Assembly: GCF_005406125.1 (NCBI RefSeq)
Contig: NZ_BIXZ01000002.1
Location: 124,001 to 188,000, forward strand
Source: Haloarcula mannanilytica
GTDB taxonomy: Archaea; Halobacteriota; Halobacteria; Halobacteriales; Haloarculaceae
Direction of reading: 5' to 3'
Length of the DNA stretch: 64,000 nucleotides
Shown here: positions 27,024-36,299 of the stretch, piece by piece
How positions within the stretch are numbered: the first letter of the stretch is position 1
Layout of the letters: each line of letters opens with the position of its first letter
Translations under genes and position numbers: made by a program
The notes under the pieces: generated by a model
Told to the model about the DNA's origin: nothing
Databases searched by the model: none
The model's input: only the letters and a program-made list of their open reading frames with translations

Positions 27024-27671
27024 ATGAGTGTGAGACAGACGACCGCGGACGTGGTCGTCGTCGACTACGGACTGGGGAACCTCCGGAGCGTCACGCGCGG
27101 CCTCGAACGCGCCGGCGCGGACGTGACCCTCTCTGAGGACCCGGCGGAGTTCGACGCGGCCGACGGCATCGTCCTGCCCGGCGTCGGGGCCTTCTCCGAG
27201 GGGATGGACAACGCCGGCCCGTTCCGCGAGGCGCTGGTCGAACAGGCCGAGGCCGGCACGCCACTCTTTGGCATCTGCCTCGGAATGCAGATGCTGCTGA
27301 CGACGAGCGAGGAGGCCGACCACGAGGGGCAGGGCGACGCCGAAGGGCTGGACCTCATTCCCGGGAAGAACGTCCGGTTCAGCCGCGACCAGACCGTGCC
27401 ACACATGGGCTGGAACGAACTCGACGTGACGCGGGACCACCCGCTGGTCGAGGGGGTCGACGGCGAGCACGCCTACTTCGTCCACTCCTACTACGCCGTC
27501 CCCGACGACGAGGCCGCGACGGTGGCGACGACGGACTACGGGACGGACTTCGCCTCTATCGTCGCCAACGACGCCGGCAACGTCTTCGGCACGCAGTTCC
27601 ACCCGGAGAAATCGGGCGAGACGGGGCTTCGCATCCTCCGGAACTACGTCGACTACTGCCTCGATAGCTGA
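27024..27671 (+). CDS. hisH: Imidazole glycerol phosphate synthase, glutaminase subunit
   Basis: A 215-residue class I glutamine amidotransferase. The nucleophile is C85 in GICLGMQML, and the triad is completed by H193 and E195 in QFHPEKSGETG. It feeds ammonia to HisF in histidine synthesis. HisF is not adjacent; haloarchaeal his genes are usually scattered. ATG 27024 (MSVRQTTADVVVVDYGLGN) lies after a CACTTACC TATA-like site. The frame is open further upstream but without family similarity. Confidence 0.95.
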   Translation: MSVRQTTADVVVVDYGLGNLRSVTRGLERAGADVTLSEDPAEFDAADGIVLPGVGAFSEGMDNAGPFREALVEQAEAGTPLFGICLGMQMLLTTSEEADHEGQGDAEGLDLIPGKNVRFSRDQTVPHMGWNELDVTRDHPLVEGVDGEHAYFVHSYYAVPDDEAATVATTDYGTDFASIVANDAGNVFGTQFHPEKSGETGLRILRNYVDYCLDS

Positions 27672-27694
27672 GAACCTATTCGGGATTCGTTCGT

Positions 27695-28540
27695 ATGTCC
27701 ACAGCGGATTCTGTCGTTCTGCTCACCGGCGCAGCGTCGGGCATCGGAGCGGCGACGGCACGAGCGTTCGCCGATGACGGCTGGACAGTCTACGCGACGG
27801 ACATCGACAGCGAGTTTCCAGCGGACATCCGCGAGCGCTGTCGCTGTCTCGAACTCGACGTGACCGACGACGAACAGATTCAGGCCGTCGTTGACCGAAT
27901 CATCGCGGAGACCGGACGGCTCAACTGCCTGGTGAACAACGCGGGCTACGGGGTCGCTGGGCCGGTCGAAGACGTTTCCAGCGACGACGTTCGCGAGCAG
28001 TTCGACGTGCTGGTCCACGGCCCACATCGCCTCGCACAGGCAGCATTACCCGAGATGCGCGAACACGGCGGACGCATCATCACGCTCTCCAGCGTGCTGG
28101 GCCACACTGCCTCGCCCGGACTTGGCGCGTATTCGGCCGGCAAAGCCGCCGTCGAGTCCCTGACCGACGCGCTGCGAATCGAAGTCGCCGGAGCGGACGA
28201 CATCCACGTCTCGCTCGTCGAACCGGCATGGGTCGACACCGGCTTCGCCGACAGCGCGCTTGAAAACCTCGGTGACGAGGCCCGGACGCCGACCTACGAC
28301 CGGACGTACGACGCGCTCGAAACCGGCTGGGTCCTCACCGGCGGGCCGCTGGCGACGACGCCGGAGGCCGTCGCCGAGACGGTCCTGTCGGCGGCGACTG
28401 ACGCCCCGCCGAAGGCCCGCTACCCCGTCGGAGCCTTCGCCACGTTCGTCCGCTGGACCCACTGGCTCCCGGCGCGACTCCAGGACCCAATTCACCGCGG
28501 GTTTGGTCGAGCGAGCGCGTTTCTGGGGCGGTGGCTATGA
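27695..28540 (+). CDS. SDR-family oxidoreductase
   Basis: A 281-residue classical short-chain dehydrogenase. It has the cofactor loop TGAASGIG (11-18), NNAG (81-84), catalytic S132/S133 and Y146-x3-K150. D36 after the second strand (ATDIDS) favours NAD(H). The C-terminal segment with hydrophobic residues is longer than minimal SDRs. It overlaps the following acetoacetate decarboxylase-like gene by ATGA, so both may act on one small carbonyl or acyl substrate. Confidence 0.9.
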   Translation: MSTADSVVLLTGAASGIGAATARAFADDGWTVYATDIDSEFPADIRERCRCLELDVTDDEQIQAVVDRIIAETGRLNCLVNNAGYGVAGPVEDVSSDDVREQFDVLVHGPHRLAQAALPEMREHGGRIITLSSVLGHTASPGLGAYSAGKAAVESLTDALRIEVAGADDIHVSLVEPAWVDTGFADSALENLGDEARTPTYDRTYDALETGWVLTGGPLATTPEAVAETVLSAATDAPPKARYPVGAFATFVRWTHWLPARLQDPIHRGFGRASAFLGRWL

Positions 28541-29271
28541 CGCAACTGGCCGACGGCGACCGGGTTCGCCTGTCGACCGGACACGAAGTGACGCTCCCGC
28601 TGGTCACCGAGGCGACCATCGCCGGTGCAGTGCTCCCGGCGCGCTACGACGTTGCCGAGTCGCTGCTGCCCGATGGACTGACGCCGGTCCAGCCGACGGC
28701 CCGCCGGGCCGCAGTCGTGCTCCTCTGTGTCGAGTACCATCGCATCGGCGACGACGCGATGGCCCCCTACGACGAGTTCGCCGTGATGATTGCGTCGACG
28801 GCAAAAGAGTGGCAGCCACCGCTGGTCCCACTGCTGACCCGCACGGCCGGCAGCTACATCTGGTCGCTCCCCGTCACAACCGAGCCCGCGCGCGCCCTCG
28901 GCGACGAGATCTGGGGCTATCCGAAGACGGTCGCCGACATCACCCACCGCGACGACGCAACTCGCCGCGAGACAACGGTCATAGAGGACGGCGACCGCGT
29001 AGCGACGGTCGGCATCGACTGGCCCCGGGCCTGGGAGCGTCGAGAACGAACCGAGAGCTACGCAGTTCGGGCGGGCCGACTCGAACGGACGCCAATCGAG
29101 TTCCAGGGGAAACTGGGGGTCGCACCGCTGAGCCGTCGCGTCGACGTGGACTTGGGCAACCACGAGCGTGCCGACACGCTCCGCTCGCTCGATATGGGTT
29201 CGCGGTCTGTGCTTCGGTTCTCGCTGGAGGGAGAGATCGCGTATGGCGCTGGGCGAGCGGTGGAGCGGTAG
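28537..29271 (+). CDS. Acetoacetate decarboxylase family protein
   Basis: A 244-residue ADC-fold protein. The segment EIWGYPKTVADI contains K130, aligning with the Schiff-base lysine of acetoacetate decarboxylase (EIGFPKKLA in bacteria). The N-terminal strands and ARYDVAESLLPDGLTPV match the family. ADC-like proteins can be decarboxylases or aldolase-dehydratases. The product is likely metabolic and coupled to the SDR gene by the 4-nt overlap. A long repeat and hairpin region follows the stop. Confidence 0.85.
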   Translation: MTQLADGDRVRLSTGHEVTLPLVTEATIAGAVLPARYDVAESLLPDGLTPVQPTARRAAVVLLCVEYHRIGDDAMAPYDEFAVMIASTAKEWQPPLVPLLTRTAGSYIWSLPVTTEPARALGDEIWGYPKTVADITHRDDATRRETTVIEDGDRVATVGIDWPRAWERRERTESYAVRAGRLERTPIEFQGKLGVAPLSRRVDVDLGNHERADTLRSLDMGSRSVLRFSLEGEIAYGAGRAVER

Positions 29272-29340
29272 CGGGGCGGTAAAGTGCAGTCACAGTAGCG
29301 GAGCGGTAAAGTGCAGTCACAGTAGCGGAGCGGTAGCAGT
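29267..29340. repeat. 27-bp tandem direct repeat, 2.7 copies
   Basis: A 27-bp unit (AGTAGCGGAGCGGTAAAGTGCAGTCAC by segments: copy near 29267-29293, full copy 29294-29320, partial 29321-29340) follows the acetoacetate decarboxylase-like gene, its first bases touching the stop codon. Copy 1 differs by one base. It looks like replication slippage rather than a CRISPR array, because no spacers separate the copies. Confidence 0.85.
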
Positions 29341-29348
29341 CCCGGCAT

Positions 29349-29476
29349 ACCGCGCCGCAGGCGCGGTTTCCCCGGACGCGAACGGAGTGAGCGTCCGGCC
29401 TTTTTCGCCCACGTTTTTCGAGGAGCCGTCCCCGCAGCGAGCGAAGCGAGCGAGGAACGGCGACGCTGAAAAAGGT
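29349..29476. terminator. Double hairpin, bidirectional terminator region
   Basis: Stem 1 (ACCGCGCC 29349-29356 with GGCGCGGT 29360-29367) and stem 2 (CCGGACGC 29372-29379 with GCGTCCGG 29391-29398) are followed by TTTTT at 29401. A third region of GAGCGAAGCGAGCG-type sequence (29437-29454) is followed on the minus strand by a T-run (29469-29473). Together these could end both the plus-strand SDR/ADC operon and the minus-strand SWIM gene. Archaeal termination mostly relies on the T-run. Confidence 0.6.
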
Positions 29477-29480
29477 GGTA

Positions 29481-29834
29481 CTACAGAAACTCCCGGACCT
29501 CCGAATACCACATGTCGTGTTCGTCGACGGCGTCGATGGCCTCGGCGATGCGAACAGCGATAGCGTGCCAGCAAAGCTGGTCGGGGTCCTCGGGGTCGAG
29601 GTTGTACTCGCTGTCGGCGCAGGTACAGCCGCCGTCCTCGACGATGTACTCGTCGTCGTGGCCGACGACGACGGTGAAATCGCGGTACTGCTTGACCCGG
29701 CTCTCGCCGACGGCCTCGATGGCCTGATGGCCGCGGTCGTCGTGAACGTCGACGATAGCCGACACTGCATCGGGGGTCAGCTCCCCGGCAGCTTCGAGGT
29801 CGGCCACCCACTCCTCGACTCCGGTCACATCCAT
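29481..29834 (-). CDS. SWIM zinc-finger protein
   Basis: A 117-residue protein. Residues about 69-91 hold C-x-C ... C-x-H (CTCADSE, then LCWHAIA), the SWIM zinc-finger pattern. SWIM domains bind DNA, RNA or proteins and occur in Shu2-type recombination factors and Swi2/Snf2 proteins. The rest is short helices, and the protein is too small to be an enzyme. No partner gene is adjacent. ATG 29834 is the only good start. Confidence 0.8.
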   Translation of the reverse strand: MDVTGVEEWVADLEAAGELTPDAVSAIVDVHDDRGHQAIEAVGESRVKQYRDFTVVVGHDDEYIVEDGGCTCADSEYNLDPEDPDQLCWHAIAVRIAEAIDAVDEHDMWYSEVREFL

Positions 29835-29968
29835 GCTACGGAAAGGGGTGACAAAACGGCGTCGGCTTCAGCAGCCACATCCCGGCTGCCTGGCGGGCGA
29901 CGGCGGGGAGTTATCAATGCTTGTACTGTGCCCAGAAGGATAAACACGGAGTGCAGATTTGTTCCGGC

Positions 29969-31651
29969 ATGAACCTCGATCTCCCGTGGCTGGCGCTTGG
30001 CTCGTTTGCCTCGGGGGTCGGCTCGCTGTATCTGCTGGCACAGCTCCGGGCACACTGGGGCAAGCCCGGCGCGCAGTGGTTCGTCGCGACCATCGTCACG
30101 CAGACGGTCTGGTGTTTCAGCTACGGCGCGGCACTGCTGGTGTTCGACTCGACAGTGCGCCTCGCTCTTGAGATGGTGTCCTGGCTGGGAATTATCTGGA
30201 TCGGCTTTTGCTTTCTCTCCTTTGCGCTTGGATACACCGGCCGGACGAACGTCCTCGAAAGTGGCTGGTACCGGGGACTGGCGGTGCTGCCGCTCGGCGG
30301 AACGGCGCTCATCGTCACGAACCCGATTCACACCGTGGTCTGGCAGGGGTTCCGGGTCGTGCCGACCGCCGGGAGCGCCGGAGCCGACTACGCCGTCTTG
30401 CCGGCCGGACTACTCATCATCATCGTCGCGATGCTGTTCGTCAGTTTCGGGACGTTGCTGGTGTTCGATACGGTCGTCAGCTACGGCCCGCTGTACCGGC
30501 GCGAGGCGCTAGCAGTCGGGCTGAGTCCGATACCGCCCGGGGCCGCGGTGTTGCTGTGGGCCGGCGGCATCGGGCCGACTCCAACCATGAATCTGACACC
30601 GCTCCTGTTCCTGCCCCACATCGTCTTGGACCTGTACGCGTTCGTCCGGAGCAACATGTTCGAGTTCCACCCGGCGACCAGGCGGGCCGGCGAGCGGGCG
30701 GCCATCCACGACATCGCCACGCCGGTCGCCATCGTCGACGAACTGGGGCGGGTCGTGAACCTCAACCCCGCCGCCGAGGAAATGCTCGCCGTCGACAAGC
30801 GCGAGGCGCTGACGGAGCCACTGAACAGCTTCCTGTCCGGCGACGACATCGCACCCGACGGCGGGAGTTCACGGGTATCCATCGAGGCCGGGGGCCGCCA
30901 CCGCGAGTTCAAAGTCCGACAGACGGCGCTGCGCGACGAGGCGGGGACGCAACTGGGCTACACGGTCGTCTTTCAGGACATCACCGACGAAATCCGTCGG
31001 GAGCGTCGCCTCGAAGTACTCAATCGCTTCCTCAGACACAACGTCCGCAACGAGAGCGTCGTCATCCAGGCCCGGGCAGAGCTACTGGCGGCGGAACTCG
31101 ACGGCGAGCAGGCCGATCACGCGGCGACCATCGAGCGGTCAGTCGGTCGCCTGGTCGACTCCGGCCAGAAGGCCCGGACCCTCGCCGAAGCGGGATCGGA
31201 TGATGCCGGACTCGAATCCGTCGCACTGGCCGATCTCGCTGCCGAGGTCGTATCGACCGCCCGCGACGAGTACGGCGGCTCGGTCACTGTCGAAATACCC
31301 GACGACCTCCGACTGACGACCCAGCCCGCCCTGCTGGAGATTCTGCTTACGAACCTCGTCGAGAACGCCCTCCAGCACGTCCCGGACGCCGCCGTCACCG
31401 TTGGTGCGACGACAGAGGGCGACGATATCGTTCTGACCGTCAGCGACAACGGCCCGGGCATCCCCGAGCACGAACTCGGCGTGCTGGAGCGAGGCCGCGA
31501 GACAGACCTGAACCACGGCAGCGGTATCGGCCTCTGGCTCGTCCGCTGGACGACCACGACGCTGGAGGGCGACCTCGCGTTCGACACGAACGATGGGACG
31601 ATAGTAACCGTTCGGCTGCCTCGGGAGCGGAGCGCCGCCCAAGCGGCGTGA
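29969..31651 (+). CDS. Sensor histidine kinase with 7TM N-terminal domain and PAS domain
   Basis: A 560-residue kinase. Seven TM helices (about residues 5-225) form the 7TM histidine-kinase sensor domain. A PAS domain follows (VAIVDELGRVVNLNPAAEEML), then an H-box with H357 in FLRHNVRNE. The ATPase end has NLVENALQH (N box), DNGPGIPE (G1) and GSGIGLWLV (G2). No response regulator lies nearby, so it is an orphan, as is usual in haloarchaea. ATG 29969 follows a GATAAAC TATA box about 27 nt upstream. Confidence 0.92.
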   Translation: MNLDLPWLALGSFASGVGSLYLLAQLRAHWGKPGAQWFVATIVTQTVWCFSYGAALLVFDSTVRLALEMVSWLGIIWIGFCFLSFALGYTGRTNVLESGWYRGLAVLPLGGTALIVTNPIHTVVWQGFRVVPTAGSAGADYAVLPAGLLIIIVAMLFVSFGTLLVFDTVVSYGPLYRREALAVGLSPIPPGAAVLLWAGGIGPTPTMNLTPLLFLPHIVLDLYAFVRSNMFEFHPATRRAGERAAIHDIATPVAIVDELGRVVNLNPAAEEMLAVDKREALTEPLNSFLSGDDIAPDGGSSRVSIEAGGRHREFKVRQTALRDEAGTQLGYTVVFQDITDEIRRERRLEVLNRFLRHNVRNESVVIQARAELLAAELDGEQADHAATIERSVGRLVDSGQKARTLAEAGSDDAGLESVALADLAAEVVSTARDEYGGSVTVEIPDDLRLTTQPALLEILLTNLVENALQHVPDAAVTVGATTEGDDIVLTVSDNGPGIPEHELGVLERGRETDLNHGSGIGLWLVRWTTTTLEGDLAFDTNDGTIVTVRLPRERSAAQAA

Positions 31652-31764
31652 ATGTGGAAATCACGCTGACGGTTCGCCGCCGTGCCGAATGCGATTGCAC
31701 CCACCATAGTATCACTCGAAGCAAGTCCGAACCGCTCAAGTAGCGCAGTCGCCTCTAGACGACT

Positions 31765-33810
31765 GTGTCACAGCAGGCCGCACAGGTAGAGACGCTGTTC
31801 CTCCACGAACACGGCGAGGAGTTCCGCGTCGCCGCCCACCGGGACGGCGAGCGGCTCTTCCACGGCATCCTCGAACTCAAGGAGACCGACGCCGGCCCCC
31901 GCCCGCGCCGGCTCCGGATCAAGGACGGGACCAGCGAGGAGCTTCGCTCGCCGGACCAGTTCGTCGAGCTCGCCCGCCGTGCGGCCCGCATTCGCATTTC
32001 TGAGCAGACCGCCCCGCTCGCGCGGGATCGCATCCACGAGATGCTCGACGCCTACCAGATCGAGGCCAAGGTCGTCCGGACCTGCCGGCTGTGTGCCTCC
32101 GACGGGCGCTACTCGCCGATTACTAGCGAGACGGCCATCGAGTCCGACGACGAGACCATTTGCCCGGCGTGCGCTCGCCAGCAGCTCGACCGCGAACTCG
32201 CGTTCAAAGGCAGTATCAGCGGCGACGCCCGCGACCGCCTCGAAGAGCTCCTGCTCGAAGTGCAGGACCTCGACCGCGTGACGAACCTCCTGTCGGGCCA
32301 ACTGGACCCGGATCTGACGAAGTTCGACGAGATTTCCGCGACCGTCGACGAGGTCGACCCCGTCCGCGTCGACTCGCTGGACCTCCATCCGGGGATGCAG
32401 GAGCACCTCGAATCCCGGTTCGACACCCTGCTGCCGGTCCAGAGTCTCGCCGTCGAACACGGCGCAACCGAGGGCCGCGACCAACTCGTCGTGAGCGCGA
32501 CGGCGACGGGGAAGACGCTCATCGGCGAGATGGCCGGCATCGACCGCGTGCTGAACGGCAAGGGGACGATGCTATTTCTCGTTCCGCTTGTCGCCCTAGC
32601 GAACCAGAAGTACGAGCAGTTCCAGGACCGCTACGGCGATATGGTCGACGTGTCCCTGCGCGTGGGCGCGAGCCGTATCGCCGACGAGGGTGGTCGCTTC
32701 GACCCTGAGGCCGATGTCATCGTCGGGACCTACGAAGGCATCGACCACGCGCTCCGGACCGGCAAGGACCTCGGCACCGTCGGCACCGTCGTCATCGACG
32801 AGGTGCATACGCTCGGCGAGGACGAGCGAGGTCACCGGCTCGACGGCCTGATTTCCCGGCTGAAGTATTACTGTGAATCCGGGGGGTCACCCGACAGCGG
32901 CGACACCCAGTGGATTTACCTCTCGGCGACGGTCGGTAACCCCGGCCAACTGGCCGACCAGCTCCGGGCGACGCTCATCGAATTCGAGGAGCGGCCGGTG
33001 CCTATCGAGCGCCACGTCACGTTCGCCGACGGGCGCGAGAAAATCGAGACCGAAAAGAAGCTCGTCAAGCGCGCCTTCGACAACAAATCCAGCAAAGGCT
33101 ATCGCGGTCAGACGATCATCTTCACGAACTCACGGCGTCGCTGTCACCAGATCTCGCGGAAACTGGAGTACAGTTCCGCACCGTACCACGCTGGGCTGGA
33201 CAACCGGAAGCGCCAGCGGGTCGAGCGGCAGTTCGCCGACCAGGACCTCGCGGCGGTCGTGACGACGGCAGCCCTCGCGGCGGGGGTCGACTTCCCGGCC
33301 TCGCAGGTCATCTTCGACTCGCTGGCGATGGGTATCGAGTGGCTCACCGTCCAGGAGTTCAGCCAGATGCTCGGCCGGGCCGGCCGCCCGGACTACCACG
33401 ACAAGGGGACCGTCTACATGCTGGTCGAACCGGACTGCTCGTACCACAACAGCATGGAGATGACCGAAGACGAGGTGGCGTTCAAGCTCCTGAAAGGCGA
33501 AATGGAGCCGGTCATCACCCGCTACGACGAGGGCGCGGCCGTCGAGGAGACGCTGGCGAACGTCACCGTCGCCGGCAATCAGGCCAAGCGGCTCAACGAC
33601 CGGATGGTCGGCGAGGTGCCGACCAAGCACGCCCTTGGGAAGCTGCTTGAGTACGAGTTCATCGACGGCCTCTCGCCGACGCCACTCGGTAGAGCGGTGA
33701 CCCGACACTTCCTCGCGCCCGACGAGGCGTTCCAGTTGCTCGACGGCATCCGCAAGGGACAGCACCCCTACGAGATCGTCGCCGACATGGAACTGCGCGA
33801 CGAGCATTAG
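31765..33810 (+). CDS. Ski2-like DEAD/DEAH-box helicase with N-terminal zinc domain
   Basis: A 681-residue helicase. The N-terminal part (1-200) has a CRLC (107-110) and CPAC (133-136) zinc site. Helicase motifs are I SATATGKT (244-251), II DEVH (345-348), III SAT, and VI QMLGRAGRPDY (from 534). It resembles Ski2/Hel308-type superfamily 2 enzymes but lacks the full Hel308 C-terminal ratchet, so it could act on RNA or DNA. GTG 31765 is chosen from the MSQQAAQVETLFLHEHGEE family N-terminus. Confidence 0.88.
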   Translation: MSQQAAQVETLFLHEHGEEFRVAAHRDGERLFHGILELKETDAGPRPRRLRIKDGTSEELRSPDQFVELARRAARIRISEQTAPLARDRIHEMLDAYQIEAKVVRTCRLCASDGRYSPITSETAIESDDETICPACARQQLDRELAFKGSISGDARDRLEELLLEVQDLDRVTNLLSGQLDPDLTKFDEISATVDEVDPVRVDSLDLHPGMQEHLESRFDTLLPVQSLAVEHGATEGRDQLVVSATATGKTLIGEMAGIDRVLNGKGTMLFLVPLVALANQKYEQFQDRYGDMVDVSLRVGASRIADEGGRFDPEADVIVGTYEGIDHALRTGKDLGTVGTVVIDEVHTLGEDERGHRLDGLISRLKYYCESGGSPDSGDTQWIYLSATVGNPGQLADQLRATLIEFEERPVPIERHVTFADGREKIETEKKLVKRAFDNKSSKGYRGQTIIFTNSRRRCHQISRKLEYSSAPYHAGLDNRKRQRVERQFADQDLAAVVTTAALAAGVDFPASQVIFDSLAMGIEWLTVQEFSQMLGRAGRPDYHDKGTVYMLVEPDCSYHNSMEMTEDEVAFKLLKGEMEPVITRYDEGAAVEETLANVTVAGNQAKRLNDRMVGEVPTKHALGKLLEYEFIDGLSPTPLGRAVTRHFLAPDEAFQLLDGIRKGQHPYEIVADMELRDEH

Positions 33811-33891
33811 CGGTGACCGCACCCGCCCAGACCTGTCGGCCGAGTATCCTTTCGGCGTACATTCTTGTAGCGGCACGTACTTCCGGTGCCC

Positions 33892-35988
33892 ATGGGCCTG
33901 TTCGATACGATCCGTCGCGCCGTCGGTGGCGATAGCTCGTCGACCGACGGGGACGAGCAGGCGGCCGGGGACAGCCGGGCGTCCGACGACGGGCCGGAAC
34001 TGCTTGATACGGCGGAGCTTGATCCGGCAACGTTCCGAGAGTTCGCCGAGGATGTCGTCGAGGGCGCGGACCCGCTGACGTTCGATCCCGATGCGCTCGC
34101 GCGCCTCGATACGGCCATCGAGGAGAGTTACGACGGCAAAACCGTGGGCGATGACGCGGACGCGACGACCTACACCGAGAACACGGTTCGGTTCGGGAGC
34201 TATCTCGGCGAACTCCTCGTGCGAGCCTACGACGGCGAGTGGGTCCAGTCAGACGGCCGGTGGGGCGTCGCCGTTGCCGGACCGGACGACGAGGTGGGCG
34301 TCGCGGTGTTCGACGTGGCCGCTCGCTCCTTTGGCGGCGAACCGGTGTTTGCAGCCGTCGTGGCGCGCCTGGAGTCCGAACTGGCACTCGATACTGCACA
34401 GGAGGGCGACGACGATGAGCGAGCGGGGCCGGACACAGAGACCGATGCCGATAGCGCCGTCTCCGAGCCGACGCGGGTCATTCGCCGCGTCGACGACGGC
34501 CAAGCTGACGAGCCCGCCGACGCCGCCGAACCGACGGCGACAGACGAGCGAGACGAAATGGCTGCCGCCGACACTGTTGATTCGGAGTCGTCTCAGGCCG
34601 TCGAGACGGAGCCGACCCGCGTCGTCAGTCGAGTCGAACCTGAATCGGACGGCGACGACCGGCCCGAGGACACTGCTCCCACGCCCGTCGTCAGTCGGGT
34701 CGCGGAGGACGAGGGTGCATCGGACGACGCCGTAGACGCTGAGAGCGATAAGGATGCAGGCCCCGGTGCGGTTGGTTCAGATACCGACGACATCGAACCA
34801 TCGGGTGCTGAAATCGCCGGCGAGGAATCGACTGTCGACTCGGACGACGCGGAGACTGCCGAACAGTCTCCCGATGCCGCTGCCGGCGAGGAATTACCGG
34901 GAGCGGTGCCGGCTGCGGAGACAGCGGCCGACTTCTCCGACGATGACCCGGCTGTCGACGTGGCCGACGCTGCCGATGAGACCGCTGAGACAGCCACGGC
35001 CGACGACGGGGCTTCCGAGGCCGACGAACCGGAGCGGGCCACAGCGGACCCGGCGGCGGAAGCGCCGGCACCTGAGACGCCCGCCGAGGAGTCAGCCGAC
35101 GGATTCCACGGCGAGGACCGAGCTATCGACGCAACCCCTGGGGAAGCGCCGACCGACACAGCCGACGATGGGGCGGCCGAGGAATGTACCGAGGACGCGT
35201 CAACGCTCGACAGTTCGTCGGACGGGTCATCGGCCGCGGCTCCGGACTCGGAGCCGACCCCAGAGACCGACGTTGCCGACCCGGCTGACGCGGCGAGGGC
35301 CGCCGATGCGACGGAGCCGGACAACGCACCGGCAGCCGTTGATACTACCGAAGCAGAGTCCGACGCGGGGGAACCGTCGGATGGCGGTTCCGTCGCGTCA
35401 TCCCCTACCGACGACAGTGCTATGACCGACACCAGCGAGCAGGCAGCGCCACCCGATACTGCCGACGAAACGGCTGCTACCGCGGTCGCTGACGACAGCG
35501 AACAGCCCGCCCCTACCGACGGAGACGCCGATTCGGCCGCTGGCTCGGAACCCAACTGGGAGCCCGGAACGACCCGGGCAGAACACGCCGAGACCGCTGT
35601 CGAGTTCGCCGACTTCTGGGGCGAGCACGGACTCGATTTCTCGCCGGCCTCGCTTTCGCGCCTCGACGACCTGGTCGATGCAGAGTGGGACGACGAGCGC
35701 TTCGCCGAAACGACGTTCGGGAGCGACGACTCCTTCGACGACCGCGCGTTCACCAGCGTCGTACAGGAACTGGGCGGCTACTTCGGCGAGGTGCTCGTCC
35801 GGCAACTCGGCGGTGAATGGACCGACGAGACGGACCACGAGGCGGCCGTCATCGTCGGCGGGCCGGCCGGACAGTTCGCCGTCCCCGTCTTCGATGTCGC
35901 GATAACGTCGCTCAGAAAGCAGGCGGTGTTCGGCCGGAGCTACGACGCTCTGCTCGAAGACCTTGGACGCAACGGGCCGACGCGGTGA
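33892..35988 (+). CDS. Acidic protein with two related domains and a long disordered linker
   Basis: A 698-residue protein. An N-terminal domain (about 40-170) and a C-terminal domain (about 560-698) share the pattern LGEYxGELLVR...GEW...VAV.GP...VFDVA.xS(F/L), so they are duplicates. The 390-residue linker is almost all D, E, A, S, T and P. It holds three short repeats (PTRVIRRV, PTRVVSRV, PTPVVSRV) near its start. Function is unknown; the linker would keep the two domains far apart. ATG 33892 is preferred over an in-frame GTG two codons earlier. Confidence 0.8.
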   Translation: MGLFDTIRRAVGGDSSSTDGDEQAAGDSRASDDGPELLDTAELDPATFREFAEDVVEGADPLTFDPDALARLDTAIEESYDGKTVGDDADATTYTENTVRFGSYLGELLVRAYDGEWVQSDGRWGVAVAGPDDEVGVAVFDVAARSFGGEPVFAAVVARLESELALDTAQEGDDDERAGPDTETDADSAVSEPTRVIRRVDDGQADEPADAAEPTATDERDEMAAADTVDSESSQAVETEPTRVVSRVEPESDGDDRPEDTAPTPVVSRVAEDEGASDDAVDAESDKDAGPGAVGSDTDDIEPSGAEIAGEESTVDSDDAETAEQSPDAAAGEELPGAVPAAETAADFSDDDPAVDVADAADETAETATADDGASEADEPERATADPAAEAPAPETPAEESADGFHGEDRAIDATPGEAPTDTADDGAAEECTEDASTLDSSSDGSSAAAPDSEPTPETDVADPADAARAADATEPDNAPAAVDTTEAESDAGEPSDGGSVASSPTDDSAMTDTSEQAAPPDTADETAATAVADDSEQPAPTDGDADSAAGSEPNWEPGTTRAEHAETAVEFADFWGEHGLDFSPASLSRLDDLVDAEWDDERFAETTFGSDDSFDDRAFTSVVQELGGYFGEVLVRQLGGEWTDETDHEAAVIVGGPAGQFAVPVFDVAITSLRKQAVFGRSYDALLEDLGRNGPTR

Positions 35989-36021
35989 GCGACATGACTC
36001 CGGCGAGGGGCCTCGCTGTTG

Positions 36022-36195
36022 TTAGTCAGACCGGGGCAGGATCGACGTGCTCCCACAGTCGGGACACTCGTCGTGGTCCGTATAGAGGAGCGTGTCACAC
36101 TCGATACACCGGTGGGTGGCTTCGTCGTCGGATGCGTTCCCGACCTCCTGTTTCAGCTCCTCGACTTTTCGACCGAGGTCGTTGAAAAGGCTCAT
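36022..36195 (-). CDS. Small zinc-ribbon protein
   Basis: A 57-residue protein with an N-terminal amphipathic helix (MSLFNDLGRKVEELKQEV) and a zinc ribbon: CIEC (30-33) and CPDCG (44-48). It lies between the convergent two-domain acidic protein gene and the divergent transporter gene. Haloarchaea have many such micro-zinc proteins with no assigned role. Start and stop are unambiguous. Confidence 0.78.
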   Translation of the reverse strand: MSLFNDLGRKVEELKQEVGNASDDEATHRCIECDTLLYTDHDECPDCGSTSILPRSD

Positions 36196-36299
36196 TACTA
36201 CTCATTCGGCCTCCACGGGGATAAACGTCGGCGGCCGAAGTCGGGCTGTGAACGCGCCGCCGTCGCAAACGACCCATCCTTTTGTCACTGGGGGCGGAG

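Noticed and set aside
29267-29340. The 27-bp repeats as a CRISPR array
   Set aside because: The copies are directly adjacent with no spacers, and no cas gene is near.
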